Assembly (NCBI GenBank): GCA_019246375.1
Contig: JAFAQO010000452.1
Coordinates: forward strand, 1-10,823
Reading direction: 5' to 3'
DNA length: 10,823 bases
DNA from: Mycobacterium sp.
Lineage (GTDB): Bacteria > Actinomycetota > Actinomycetes > Mycobacteriales > Mycobacteriaceae
Shown: positions 1 to 5,514 of the stretch, piece after piece
Layout of the letters: each line of letters opens with the position of its first letter
How positions within the stretch are numbered: the first letter of the stretch is position 1
Notes under the pieces: model-generated
Databases searched by the model: none
What the model was told of the DNA's origin: nothing
What the model saw: only the letters and a program-made list of their open reading frames with translations
Translations under genes and position numbers: made by a program

Positions 1-110
1 ACACGGCACACAGTGATCGAAAGTCCACTCGGCGAGCTGACACTAGTAGCCGGGGGCAACACCCTCACCGGGCGTGTATTTCCGGCAGCACTGGCATGGG
101 CCCACAGTGC
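1..110 (+). pseudogene. ogt: Remnant of Ogt-type methylated-DNA-cysteine S-methyltransferase, N-terminal part
   Basis: From base 1 the first frame reads HTVIESPLGELTLVAGG followed by NTLTG, then continues one base out of phase as VYFRQHWHGPT from base 74. The joined text matches the start of the N-terminal ribonuclease-H-like domain of Ogt proteins, which repair O6-alkylguanine by transferring the alkyl group to a cysteine. The shift comes from one surplus base near 71-73. The catalytic domain with its PCHR motif is nowhere in the window, and the sequence passes directly into another broken gene near base 112. The true start lies left of the window. I am fairly confident of the family from the SPLGELTLVAGG pattern. 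That it is dead here is seen from the shift and the missing catalytic half, unless the shift is a sequencing error. Confidence 0.55.
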
Positions 111-112
111 CA

Positions 113-375
113 CTGACTGGGCGCGGTCGCCGTCGACATGATCGAAGTTGGCTGCGGCTGCTTCCGCAGCTGATCAACCCCGCCGAGTGCGCAGCGGTCC
201 ATGGTGGAGCGCATTACGACGAGATGTCTGCGGCTACTCCATCTTTCCGCTCCAGGTCGTCATCAACCTCAATGAATCAATGAACCAGGCGTGGCGCGCA
301 GAGAATCTTCTGGCCGCCAAGCGATCTGTCCTGCCTAATATCACATCAGGCCGAGTTGAATTGCACTGCACCGCA
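113..375 (+). pseudogene. Remnant of a 2OG-Fe(II) oxygenase, internally deleted and frameshifted
   Basis: Three pieces in three frames line up with one family of bacterial 2-oxoglutarate/Fe(II) oxygenases. The first is DMIEVGCG at 135-158, like the N-terminal D-x-G-C/Y-A segment. The second is LLPQLINPAEC, ending at 190, like the LLPxLLxPAEC that follows it. The third is DVCGYSIFPLQVVINLNE at 223-276, like the DVYGxxxFPLQVVxxLS core just after the iron-binding HxD. An HYD triplet is encoded at 212-220 in yet another phase. Roughly a hundred residues or more that normally separate the PAEC segment from the core are missing, so this is a deletion derivative as well as a frameshifted one. Weak similarity (ENLLAAKR at 301-324) may continue the GGEFxLxEQRPR region. 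It probably stood downstream of the ogt remnant. The family call is from remembered motifs and has not been searched. Confidence 0.5.
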
Positions 376-557
376 TACCGATATCGCGGCCGCCATCGCA
401 GGCATCGGTAACGCCCTGCCAACGCTTTCAGCCGTGCTGACGTTCGCTTCGATGGTATGCCAGGTAGATTGGCGACTTCTCACCAACCCCGGATAAGCCT
501 CCCTGCGACACCGTCGGCGGACGGGTAGTTGCCCCAGATCCAATCAAAACGGACAGC
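376..557. other. Stretch between remnants and Cys-rich gene: no supported gene
   Basis: The only protein-like text is a plus-strand open frame ending at TAA 494-496. It contains TDIAAAIAGIGNALPTLSAV, but has no start codon with a ribosome site and no family I recognise. It may be more decayed coding DNA. A 5-bp hairpin (511-515 with 520-524, loop GGCG) lies downstream of the minus-strand Cys-rich gene. It has no T-run, so I do not call it a terminator. Confidence 0.3.
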
Positions 558-968
558 TCACGCGGCGGGTTCGACCTGTTCGTTTCGGGCGCCCTTGATA
601 TTTCGCAATCCCGAACAGTTCACGCAACCAACGCACCCCACACAGTCGGTGCACCGCACGCAACCCACGCACGCCACGCACCGGACGCACGCGATGCAGG
701 CCACGCACGCGACACAGTTCATGGCCGCCACGCAGAACACGGTCAACACGCTGGTGAGCACCGCCAGGCTGCCCGCGGTGGCGGCGGAGCCGGCGACACC
801 GACACTGCCCGCGGTGGCCACCGAGCCGGCCACCGCGACGCTGCCCGCGGTGGCCACCGAACCGGTCACCGCGACGCTGCCCGCCGTCGCGACCGACCCC
901 GCAACCGCGGCACTGTCCCTGGTGGCGAGTGAACCCGTGACCGGCGCGCCGTCGACGTTGTTTTTCAC
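558..968 (-). CDS. Hexapeptide-repeat / period-3 cysteine-array protein, function unknown
   Basis: The product from GTG 968 is 136 residues. Residues 12-71 form ten unbroken hexads, mostly G-S-V-A-x-A/T (D replaces G in the second), which suits a short-rung beta-solenoid. Residues 72-83 are hydrophobic. From Cys85 to Cys118 there are twelve cysteines at exactly every third residue (CVACVACIACVRC and onward), with Cys79 in the same phase. A short polar tail follows (SGLRNIKGARN). I see no signal peptide and recognise no named domain. Thirteen cysteines on one face could bind metal, be disulfide-linked or be modified; all of this is inference. The start is uncertain: ATG 977 and GTG 995 are in frame but have poor ribosome sites. 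GTG 968 overlaps the stop of a 17-codon ORF as GTGA, so translational coupling favours it. The plus-strand open frame over the same DNA is low-complexity and is taken as a shadow. Confidence 0.7.
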   Translation of the reverse strand: MKNNVDGAPVTGSLATRDSAAVAGSVATAGSVAVTGSVATAGSVAVAGSVATAGSVGVAGSAATAGSLAVLTSVLTVFCVAAMNCVACVACIACVRCVACVGCVRCTDCVGCVGCVNCSGLRNIKGARNEQVEPAA

Positions 969-1018
969 ACTGACCATGAAGGATGTTGTACACAAAGCCC
1001 GACGAAACCGACAAGCAT
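965..1018 (-). CDS. Short upstream ORF (17 aa), possible leader peptide coupled to the Cys-rich gene
   Basis: ATG at 1018-1016 is preceded by GGGAGG (plus-strand 1024-1029) at a 5-nt spacing, the best ribosome site in this intergenic region. The peptide reads MLVGFVGLCVQHPSWSV and stops at TGA 967-965. That stop overlaps GTG 968-966 of the Cys-rich ORF as GTGA. The arrangement suggests ribosomes that finish this peptide reinitiate on the downstream gene. Mycobacteria are known to use short coupled leader ORFs, including cysteine-containing ones that attenuate cysteine genes. This one has a single Cys, so a cysteine-sensing role is only a speculation. Alternatively, it is the original N-terminus of the Cys-rich gene separated by a frameshift. 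Confidence 0.4.
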   Translation of the reverse strand: MLVGFVGLCVQHPSWSV

Positions 1019-1072
1019 CCGCACCTCCCGGCGAGCAGGGTGTGGGCTGTTCACTCTGTGATCAACTGGGGG

Positions 1073-1149
1073 CGTGATCGTGCGGAGACGATCACGAGTG
1101 ACCTCTCCGACGGCTCGGAGCCGCCGGCTTGTTGTGCGGATCGCACGAT
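1073..1149. promoter_or_regulatory. Inverted-repeat cluster in the divergent intergenic region
   Basis: A perfect 9-bp inverted repeat, CGTGATCGT/ACGATCACG, lies at 1073-1081 and 1088-1096 with a 6-nt loop. A second small hairpin, CGGCTC/GAGCCG, spans 1111-1123, and a third, GTGCG-GAT-CGCAC, spans 1134-1146. ATCGTGCG (1077-1084) is also the exact reverse complement of CGCACGAT (1142-1149), so alternative pairings are possible. The cluster sits between the divergent starts at 1018 and 1206 and could be an operator for either gene or a structured leader. No promoter hexamers are convincing. Confidence 0.35.
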
Positions 1150-1205
1150 GACGGCTGACCGATGGCCGCCAACACGACCTTGAAGCGACGAGCAAGGAGT
1201 TGAAT

Positions 1206-1742
1206 GTGGTTGATCGCATGAGTGACAAACGACTCGCGGCAGTTAGCGTCGCCTTCGTTGTCTACACAGGTGCCATGCTCTTGCTAGAACGGCGCATGCG
1301 TGCGACCGGGGGTCCCGGGATTATTCCATTTGAACTGGCCGGCAGCGCAGCCCAAGCCGAGGACATCATGACCCGCTGGGGTAGCGATGGCCGGCGGGCC
1401 GCGCGATTATCCCTGTGGCTCGACTTTGGATACATGGCAACGTACGGCACGTTCACGGCGCTGCTCGTCGACCGCGCACGTCGCCGTCGTGGCCACCCGG
1501 CTGCCCTGCCCGCCACAGTGATTGCGGCCGTCGCCGCCGACGCAGTCGAGGGAGTCTCGCTGCTTCAGGCACTCAAGCGCACCCGCGTTGCCATTTACGC
1601 GCGGCGCGCGCAGATTGCGGCTCTCATCAAGTTCGCAGTTCTTCTAGGCGCTCTCGGATACATCGCCACGGACGGTTTCATTTCCGTGTGGTTGCGCATC
1701 GTGCGCCGCTCCGAAACCCGGATCGCCGGGGGCGGACCCTAG
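1206..1742 (+). CDS. Hypothetical four-helix membrane protein
   Basis: GTG 1206 is chosen because AAGGAG (1194-1199) lies 6 nt upstream. TTG 1200 would touch the ribosome site and ATG 1218 would be 18 nt away. The 178-residue product has four predicted membrane segments near residues 10-27, 67-88, 99-122 and 136-155, with basic stretches between them (RRAAR, RARRRRG, KRTR, YARR). The first loop carries GGPGIIPFELAG and ends with a conserved-looking IMTRWG. The second helix begins LSLWLDFGYM. This pattern recalls small uncharacterised actinobacterial membrane proteins, but I cannot name a family or function. It is transcribed away from the Cys-rich gene and shares its hairpin-rich upstream region, so co-regulation is possible but not shown. 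Confidence 0.75.
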   Translation: MVDRMSDKRLAAVSVAFVVYTGAMLLLERRMRATGGPGIIPFELAGSAAQAEDIMTRWGSDGRRAARLSLWLDFGYMATYGTFTALLVDRARRRRGHPAALPATVIAAVAADAVEGVSLLQALKRTRVAIYARRAQIAALIKFAVLLGALGYIATDGFISVWLRIVRRSETRIAGGGP

Positions 1743-1757
1743 TCATTGGCCTGGGGC

Positions 1758-1829
1758 GCTCCCACCATCGCCGTCCGATTGTCTTCGGACGCCTTATCAC
1801 GTCCACGCAGGGCGCGCCGTGGTGGGAGC
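1758..1829 (+). promoter_or_regulatory. Nested inverted repeats between the membrane protein and VOC genes
   Basis: GCTCCCACCA (1758-1767) is the exact reverse complement of TGGTGGGAGC (1820-1829). Inside that 10-bp outer stem is a 7-bp hairpin, CGTCCGA/TCGGACG, at 1772-1778 and 1785-1791 with loop TTGTCT. An 8-bp palindrome, GGCGCGCC, lies at 1811-1818. The inner hairpin could terminate the upstream transcript, but only a weak CTTATC follows and there is no T-run. The block ends 31 nt before the ribosome site of the VOC gene, so an RNA leader structure is the other option. Confidence 0.3.
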
Positions 1830-1871
1830 CCAGGTACGGTTGTCCTACGTCGCTGCCCCGGGAGGGTGTCT

Positions 1872-2621
1872 ATGCCAGCTTCACTGCCCGGTCCTCGTCT
1901 GCGCCAGGTGGCGCTGGTTGCCCACGACTGCGAGCAGATCGCCGATGCGTTGCAGGAGACGTTTGACTGGCCGGACCCATTCCATGATCCGGGGGTTGGC
2001 GAGTTCGGGCTGATCAACGCGGTGTTTCCGGTGGGCGACACCTTCGTGGAAGTCGTCTCTCCCGTGCAGCCCGATACCACCGCCGGGCGGTACCTGGCCC
2101 GCCGCGGGTCAGACAGCGGCTACATGGCCATATTCCAGATGCCCTCGCTCGAGGAGGCGCGCCGGCGGGTGGCCGATCTAGGAGTTCGCGTGGTGTGGAA
2201 GGTCGACCTCGAGGACATCGCCGGCACCCATCTGCACCCTAAGGACATCCCCGGGGCGATCGTGTCCCTCGACTGGGCGTCGCCCACCAGTTCGTGGCGC
2301 TGGGCGGGACCAGCATGGACGGGAACCGCGCCCGATCACCCGGCCGGCGGCATCGCCGGCATCACGGTCGAGGTGGAAGAAGCGGACGTGGCGGCTCAGC
2401 GGTGGGCCCGCGTTCTTGGGCTCGACGCGGAGGCAGACGGCGGGCTGGCCGTGGTCCGGCTGGACCCGGCCGGCCAAGCCTTGCGGTTCGTCGCGGCGGT
2501 GGACGGCCGCGCCGAAGGCATCACTGAACTGTGGTTGACACCGGGCCTGGAGGGCTTGCCCGACGGTGAGGGGCCGGTCGCCGAGATAGGCGGAGTGCGT
2601 TTCGTGGTGGGTGCGCCGTGA
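1872..2621 (+). CDS. VOC-superfamily (glyoxalase/dioxygenase-like) protein
   Basis: ATG 1872 follows GGAGG (1861-1865) by 6 nt; the reading frame is open further upstream but has no better start. The 249-residue product begins with a VOC module: LRQVALVAHD at residues 10-19, then GVGEFGLINAVFPVGDTFVE at 41-60, with Glu60 and His120 (in GTHLHPKD) as candidate metal ligands. Residues 83-135 complete the paired beta-alpha-beta-beta-beta fold. Residues 157-210 (GGIAGITVEVEEADVAAQRW and onward) look like a further, diverged module. VOC proteins bind a divalent metal and act on small hydrophobic or CoA-linked substrates; the substrate here cannot be read from sequence. It overlaps the following crotonase gene by GTGA, which implies co-translation and a role in the same acyl-CoA pathway. 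Predicted cytoplasmic, with no signal peptide. Confidence 0.85.
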   Translation: MPASLPGPRLRQVALVAHDCEQIADALQETFDWPDPFHDPGVGEFGLINAVFPVGDTFVEVVSPVQPDTTAGRYLARRGSDSGYMAIFQMPSLEEARRRVADLGVRVVWKVDLEDIAGTHLHPKDIPGAIVSLDWASPTSSWRWAGPAWTGTAPDHPAGGIAGITVEVEEADVAAQRWARVLGLDAEADGGLAVVRLDPAGQALRFVAAVDGRAEGITELWLTPGLEGLPDGEGPVAEIGGVRFVVGAP

Positions 2622-3439
2622 CGGCCCTCGATACAGGATCCGAAGACCTCCTGGCCGAGGTGGACGACGGGGTGGCGGTCATCACCATGAATCGGCCCTC
2701 GAGGCGGAACGCCTTCTCGAACGAAATGGTCCAGGCGTTGGGGCGGGTCCTGGTCGAGGTCGAAGTCAGCGATGAGGTCGGGTGTGTGGTGCTGACCGGA
2801 GCGGGCGGCGCCTTCTCGGCCGGAGGCGACGTCAAGGCCATGGCCGATCGCGGATCTTCAGGCGTGGCGTCGGTACCAGTCGACGTGGCGATCCACCGCC
2901 AGCGGCTGAACCAGCAGGCGACCAGCGGGAAGCTGTGGCGGATGCCGAAACCGACGATCGCCCAGGTTCCGGGCCCGGCGGCCGGCGCGGGGCTGGCGCT
3001 GGCCTTGGCATGCGATCTCAGGTACGCGGCCGACACCGCCATCTTCATCACCGCCTTCGCCCGCGTCGCCTTCGCCGGCGACTACGGCGGAACCTGGTTT
3101 TTGACCAGGCTGGTCGGCCCGGCCAGGGCCAAGGAGCTGTACTACTTCTCGGAGCGGCTGACGGCGGATCAGGCCGAGGAGCTAGGTTTGGTCAACGCGG
3201 TGTTTCCGGCCGGCGACCTCGAGAAGGAGGTAATGGACCGGGCCCGGAGGCTGGCGCAGGGTCCGTCGATCGCCTACCGCTACATGAAGGAGAATCTCAA
3301 CCGGGCGGTGCACGGCACCCTCGAGGAGTGCATGGACCTCGAGGCCACGCATCACCTACACACCGGGCTCACGGAGGACCACCGAGAGGCGGCGCTGGCG
3401 TTTGTCGAGAAGCGGGAGCCGCGCTTTCGCGGTCGCTGA
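2618..3439 (+). CDS. Enoyl-CoA hydratase/isomerase (crotonase) family protein, PaaG-like
   Basis: GTG 2618 overlaps the VOC stop by four bases. The 273-residue length is normal for crotonases. Family marks are VITMNRPSRRNAFS (21-34), the CoA/oxyanion segment GAFSAGGDVKAM (64-75), the second oxyanion loop PAAGAGLALALACDLRYA (120-137) and LVGPARAKELYYFSERLTAD (165-184). The two glutamates of classical enoyl-CoA hydratase are absent: Ala is found where GGGCE has Glu and Phe where QPE has Glu. An aspartate is kept in GDYGGTW (Asp155). This position corresponds to the catalytic Asp of PaaG-type isomerases and dienoyl-CoA isomerase. Double-bond isomerisation is therefore likelier than simple hydration, by inference from family knowledge. 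The C-terminal helix has MDLEATHHLHTGLTEDHREA. Substrate unknown. Confidence 0.88.
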   Translation: MTALDTGSEDLLAEVDDGVAVITMNRPSRRNAFSNEMVQALGRVLVEVEVSDEVGCVVLTGAGGAFSAGGDVKAMADRGSSGVASVPVDVAIHRQRLNQQATSGKLWRMPKPTIAQVPGPAAGAGLALALACDLRYAADTAIFITAFARVAFAGDYGGTWFLTRLVGPARAKELYYFSERLTADQAEELGLVNAVFPAGDLEKEVMDRARRLAQGPSIAYRYMKENLNRAVHGTLEECMDLEATHHLHTGLTEDHREAALAFVEKREPRFRGR

Positions 3440-3497
3440 GGCGCTGATGTGGAGGGGTCGGGCGGGGGACCGGCCGGGGCCCCGCGCACAGACTGTT

Positions 3498-3517
3498 TCG
3501 TCACCGTGACGATTTTT
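3498..3517 (+). terminator. Probable intrinsic terminator after the VOC-crotonase unit
   Basis: A 6-bp stem, TCGTCA/TGACGA, with a 3-nt loop (CCG) is followed directly by five T residues at 3513-3517. It lies about 60 bases after the crotonase stop. The stem is short for a terminator but the T-run is well placed. Confidence 0.5.
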
Positions 3518-3643
3518 CCCGTGAGTCGGACGGGTCGGCAGGGCCGTCGATTCTCGACTAGAGCCTGCCGGTCCTCGCGGCACGCTCACGGGTTTGTCGA
3601 GCATGCATGCCACTAAGACATAGGAGCTGCCGGTCAAGCGCGA

Positions 3644-3890
3644 TCAGTCCATACCGGAGTGCGCCGCCTGGGCGATAAGCGCGGCGACCGCCAGGAAACC
3701 GTGGCGATCTGTCCGATCCGGGACATGTTGACAGTGCGGCGCGTCTCCTATCTGCGTACTCTCACTTAGTTCACTTAGTTCCGGACAGCGTCGCCGAGAC
3801 GAAGCCGCAAAGATCTAAGCGTGCCGGACGGGCGATCGGGATCAGCCGATATCCCCACGATGTCACGCACCCGCGGAACGCCGGCCACGG
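3644..3890 (-). pseudogene. Unrecognised minus-strand gene remnant with a probable frameshift
   Basis: The last 56 codons before TGA 3646-3644 are open and read like protein: STQIGDAPHCQHVPDRTDRH and then GFLAVAALIAQAAHSGMD. The frame has no ATG, GTG or TTG and is closed by TAG just upstream of 3814. A neighbouring frame from about 3890 to 3780 supplies another protein-like stretch (PRVRDIVGISADPDRPSG, then LRLGDAVRN) that stops near the same point. The two probably belonged to one gene broken by a shift. Two tandem copies of TCACTTAGT (3762-3779) lie at the junction and encode ELS-ELS in the downstream frame. I do not recognise the family. It follows the wall-hydrolase pair on the same strand and may be part of the same element. 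Confidence 0.35.
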
Positions 3891-3899
3891 CATCAGCGC

Positions 3900-4586
3900 T
3901 TAGCGGCGAATGAGGTCTAGCGTGATGTCGCGGTACATAGCGTTGGCGTTGGGCAATTGGCTTTGGATCTCAGCCAGATAGGCTTGTCGCCCATGGGCAA
4001 CTGCGGTTTCGGCCGAAGGTTCGGCAGGCCGCTGCTGTAACCAGAAGATCGACTTCCAGATATCCGGTGATGATGGCCCACCGTGGTTTGCGAGCCGGTC
4101 GAAGAATCCCGAGATCGCCGTGTTGGGATTATCGCGCCCCGGATAGCTGGAGTCTTGCTGAAAAATGCTTTCCCATAAGCCGTTTGGGCTCACAGCACGC
4201 GGCCGTAGCCCGCTTTCCTGCATCGCATCGGCCAGGATGGCGATTGTTTGGTGAGGCGAATAGCCGCGATGCTGTGCTTCGTAAATGATCCCCGCTGCGA
4301 CCTCGCGCGGAGACGAGTCGCATGTCAGACTGCCCAGCGGTGTCCCAACATCGCCACTCGGTGTCGATCCGGGCAGCCCGGGTGATCCTTCGCTTCTCAC
4401 TGCGCTCAGCCGGTTCCACCCTCCCGGCACGCTGCCGAGGCCACCACCACCCGCGCCGACCGAGGGGAAACCGCCTCCCACTAACAAAAGCGCAGCTAGA
4501 AAGGCACATATCGTTAGGGAGGCAGCCAGGAGCCCCTGATAAACGGTCGATCGGGGCTTGGCTTTAGCTGTCTGCGGCGGGCTCAA
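3900..4586 (-). CDS. Membrane-anchored transglycosylase-like peptidoglycan hydrolase
   Basis: The 228-residue product starts at TTG 4586, which overlaps the stop of the upstream NlpC/P60 gene as TTGA, a coupling that favours this start. Residues 17-38 form one hydrophobic anchor or signal segment (YQGLLAASLTICAFLAALLL). A Gly/Ser/Pro-rich linker runs to about residue 85. The catalytic domain covers about 92-215: PREVAAGIIYEAQHRGYSPH (93-112), IAILADAMQESGLRPRAV with candidate catalytic Glu124, and GLWESIFQQDSSYPGR. This layout matches lysozyme-like domains of actinobacterial phage tape-measure and conjugation-associated wall hydrolases. The role would be local cleavage of the glycan strand so that DNA or a secretion channel can cross the wall. 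With the partner endopeptidase and the integrase remnant nearby, a mobile-element origin is likely. The host-cell alternative, wall remodelling, cannot be excluded. Confidence 0.75.
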   Translation of the reverse strand: MSPPQTAKAKPRSTVYQGLLAASLTICAFLAALLLVGGGFPSVGAGGGGLGSVPGGWNRLSAVRSEGSPGLPGSTPSGDVGTPLGSLTCDSSPREVAAGIIYEAQHRGYSPHQTIAILADAMQESGLRPRAVSPNGLWESIFQQDSSYPGRDNPNTAISGFFDRLANHGGPSSPDIWKSIFWLQQRPAEPSAETAVAHGRQAYLAEIQSQLPNANAMYRDITLDLIRR

Positions 4587-5089
4587 TCGACAGCGGGCGC
4601 CGGATCAGGAGCCGGCTCCGCCGGAGGAGGCTCGGGTATTTCCGGTGCTGCGGCGCCGGCCAGAACGGCGCCGTCTGCAGGTGGTAGGGCATCTTCGAGC
4701 GCCTGAGGGTCGACCGGCAAGAACATGTGACGGGTGAACTGGGGCTGATAGGCGCCGGCGCCACCGATTCTCACACCACCGCCTTCACCGCTGGATACGG
4801 CGGTGCCATCGGGCAACGTCACCGCAGTGTGGCCACCATTCCAGCCGATCACCAAAGCGCCGGGCGCGGTTCCATACTGGAAGCCCCGCGCCAACAGGGC
4901 TGCTTCTTCGTTTCCGGTAGTGAACCGATCGCCGAAAACCGGCCGGTCAGTGGCCGCATTGGACACCCACGAAGCCAGCCCCGAACAGTCCGTTCCCGCA
5001 GGCGAATCCCCGCCGGTTACATACGGCGTCCCGGAAACCTGCTGAATCAGCGTCATCACCGTTGCTAAGACAAACACGCGCCGGAACAT
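4583..5089 (-). CDS. NlpC/P60-type secreted peptidoglycan endopeptidase
   Basis: From ATG 5089 the product has 168 residues; GTG 5146 is an alternative, and neither has a clear ribosome site. I prefer ATG because it gives a compact signal-like start (FRRVFVLATVMTL). The NlpC/P60 core follows: SGTPYVTGGDSPAGTDCSGL with the predicted nucleophile Cys35, then ALVIGWNGGHTAVTLPDG with His87, then SSGEGGGVRIGGAG. A Pro/Glu/Ala-rich tail fills about residues 136-168. NlpC/P60 enzymes cut peptide bonds in peptidoglycan stems, typically between D-iso-Glu and mDAP. The gene overlaps the transglycosylase-like gene (TTGA), so one transcript would supply both a glycan- and a peptide-cutting activity. Such pairs are known from phages and conjugative elements. 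Confidence 0.75.
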   Translation of the reverse strand: MFRRVFVLATVMTLIQQVSGTPYVTGGDSPAGTDCSGLASWVSNAATDRPVFGDRFTTGNEEAALLARGFQYGTAPGALVIGWNGGHTAVTLPDGTAVSSGEGGGVRIGGAGAYQPQFTRHMFLPVDPQALEDALPPADGAVLAGAAAPEIPEPPPAEPAPDPAPAVD

Positions 5090-5350
5090 TACAAGGTGAA
5101 CTGCAAAGAGCCAAAATCTGTGACAGACATCACGTTTGCCGTACACAATGACTTCGCTACCTACACAGCGACACTGAATCCGTTCGCTGGCAGAAAATTA
5201 CACCGTCGGTGGAATTGCGATTGAGATCCAAGGGAGCGGCACCGCTGGCCGGGGCGCGGCCGAGGCAGTCCCGACATCCGTGTCTCGAGCAGTCATCGAC
5301 CTGATTGATCCGATGCATCAGTGCGACAGATGTGCATGCTGAGACCCGGA

Positions 5351-5362
5351 GTTTTCGAAAAC
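5351..5362. promoter_or_regulatory. Perfect 12-bp palindrome, candidate operator
   Basis: GTTTTCGAAAAC is its own reverse complement. It lies 260 bases upstream of the NlpC/P60 start on the minus strand. It resembles a repressor half-site pair but does not match the actinobacterial SOS box, whose halves are separated by four bases. Confidence 0.3.
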
Positions 5363-5404
5363 CAGGACCAGCGACTAACACTTCAGCTCAACAAATTATC
5401 GGCG

Positions 5405-5447
5405 AGGTACGCGGTACCTAACTAAATGCGTTGGTGTACAACGCATT
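5405..5447. promoter_or_regulatory. Two adjacent inverted repeats, candidate operator or recombinase site
   Basis: AATGCGTTG (5425-5433) and CAACGCATT (5439-5447) are exact inverted copies around a 5-nt spacer, GTGTA. Just before them AGGTA (5405-5409) and TACCT (5415-5419) form a smaller repeat. The 23-bp symmetric site has the size of TetR-family operators. It lies about 70 bases from the broken end of the integrase remnant, so a recombinase core site is an alternative. Confidence 0.4.
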
Positions 5448-5514
5448 ACACATTGCGGAGTGGTTTACACAGCATAACGGTTAATCGCTGAAATGTGCTG
5501 TGGCACTCTAACGT

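Larger units (their letters stand above)
5147..5514. other. AT-richer non-coding stretch with palindromes upstream of the wall-hydrolase pair
   Basis: I see no credible gene here. The stretch is visibly less GC-rich than its surroundings, especially 5340-5515, and separates the integrase remnant from the NlpC/P60 gene. It carries three inverted repeats described separately. It should contain the minus-strand promoter of the hydrolase pair, but no -35/-10 pair is clear enough to call. An attachment or recombination junction is possible. Confidence 0.4.

Noticed and set aside
615..935. Tandem DNA repeats that could look like a CRISPR or satellite array
   Set aside because: The 18-bp and 9-bp periods are explained by hexapeptide and three-residue codon repeats; there are no unique spacers.
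529..1077. Plus-strand 182-residue open frame with Thr/His and Pro/Ala/Thr repeats
   Set aside because: It is the complement of the hexapeptide and cysteine repeats; its text is low-complexity and has no ribosome site, whereas the minus frame has exact structural periodicities.
2014..2031. 18-bp exact repeat (tcaacgcggtgtttccgg) also at 3192-3209
   Set aside because: Both copies encode NAVFP motifs that belong in their own families (VOC and crotonase). Flanks differ, so chance plus codon bias is enough.
3728..3754. TTGACA followed by TATCTG as a plus-strand promoter
   Set aside because: The spacer is only 15 bp and no plus-strand gene follows for several kilobases.
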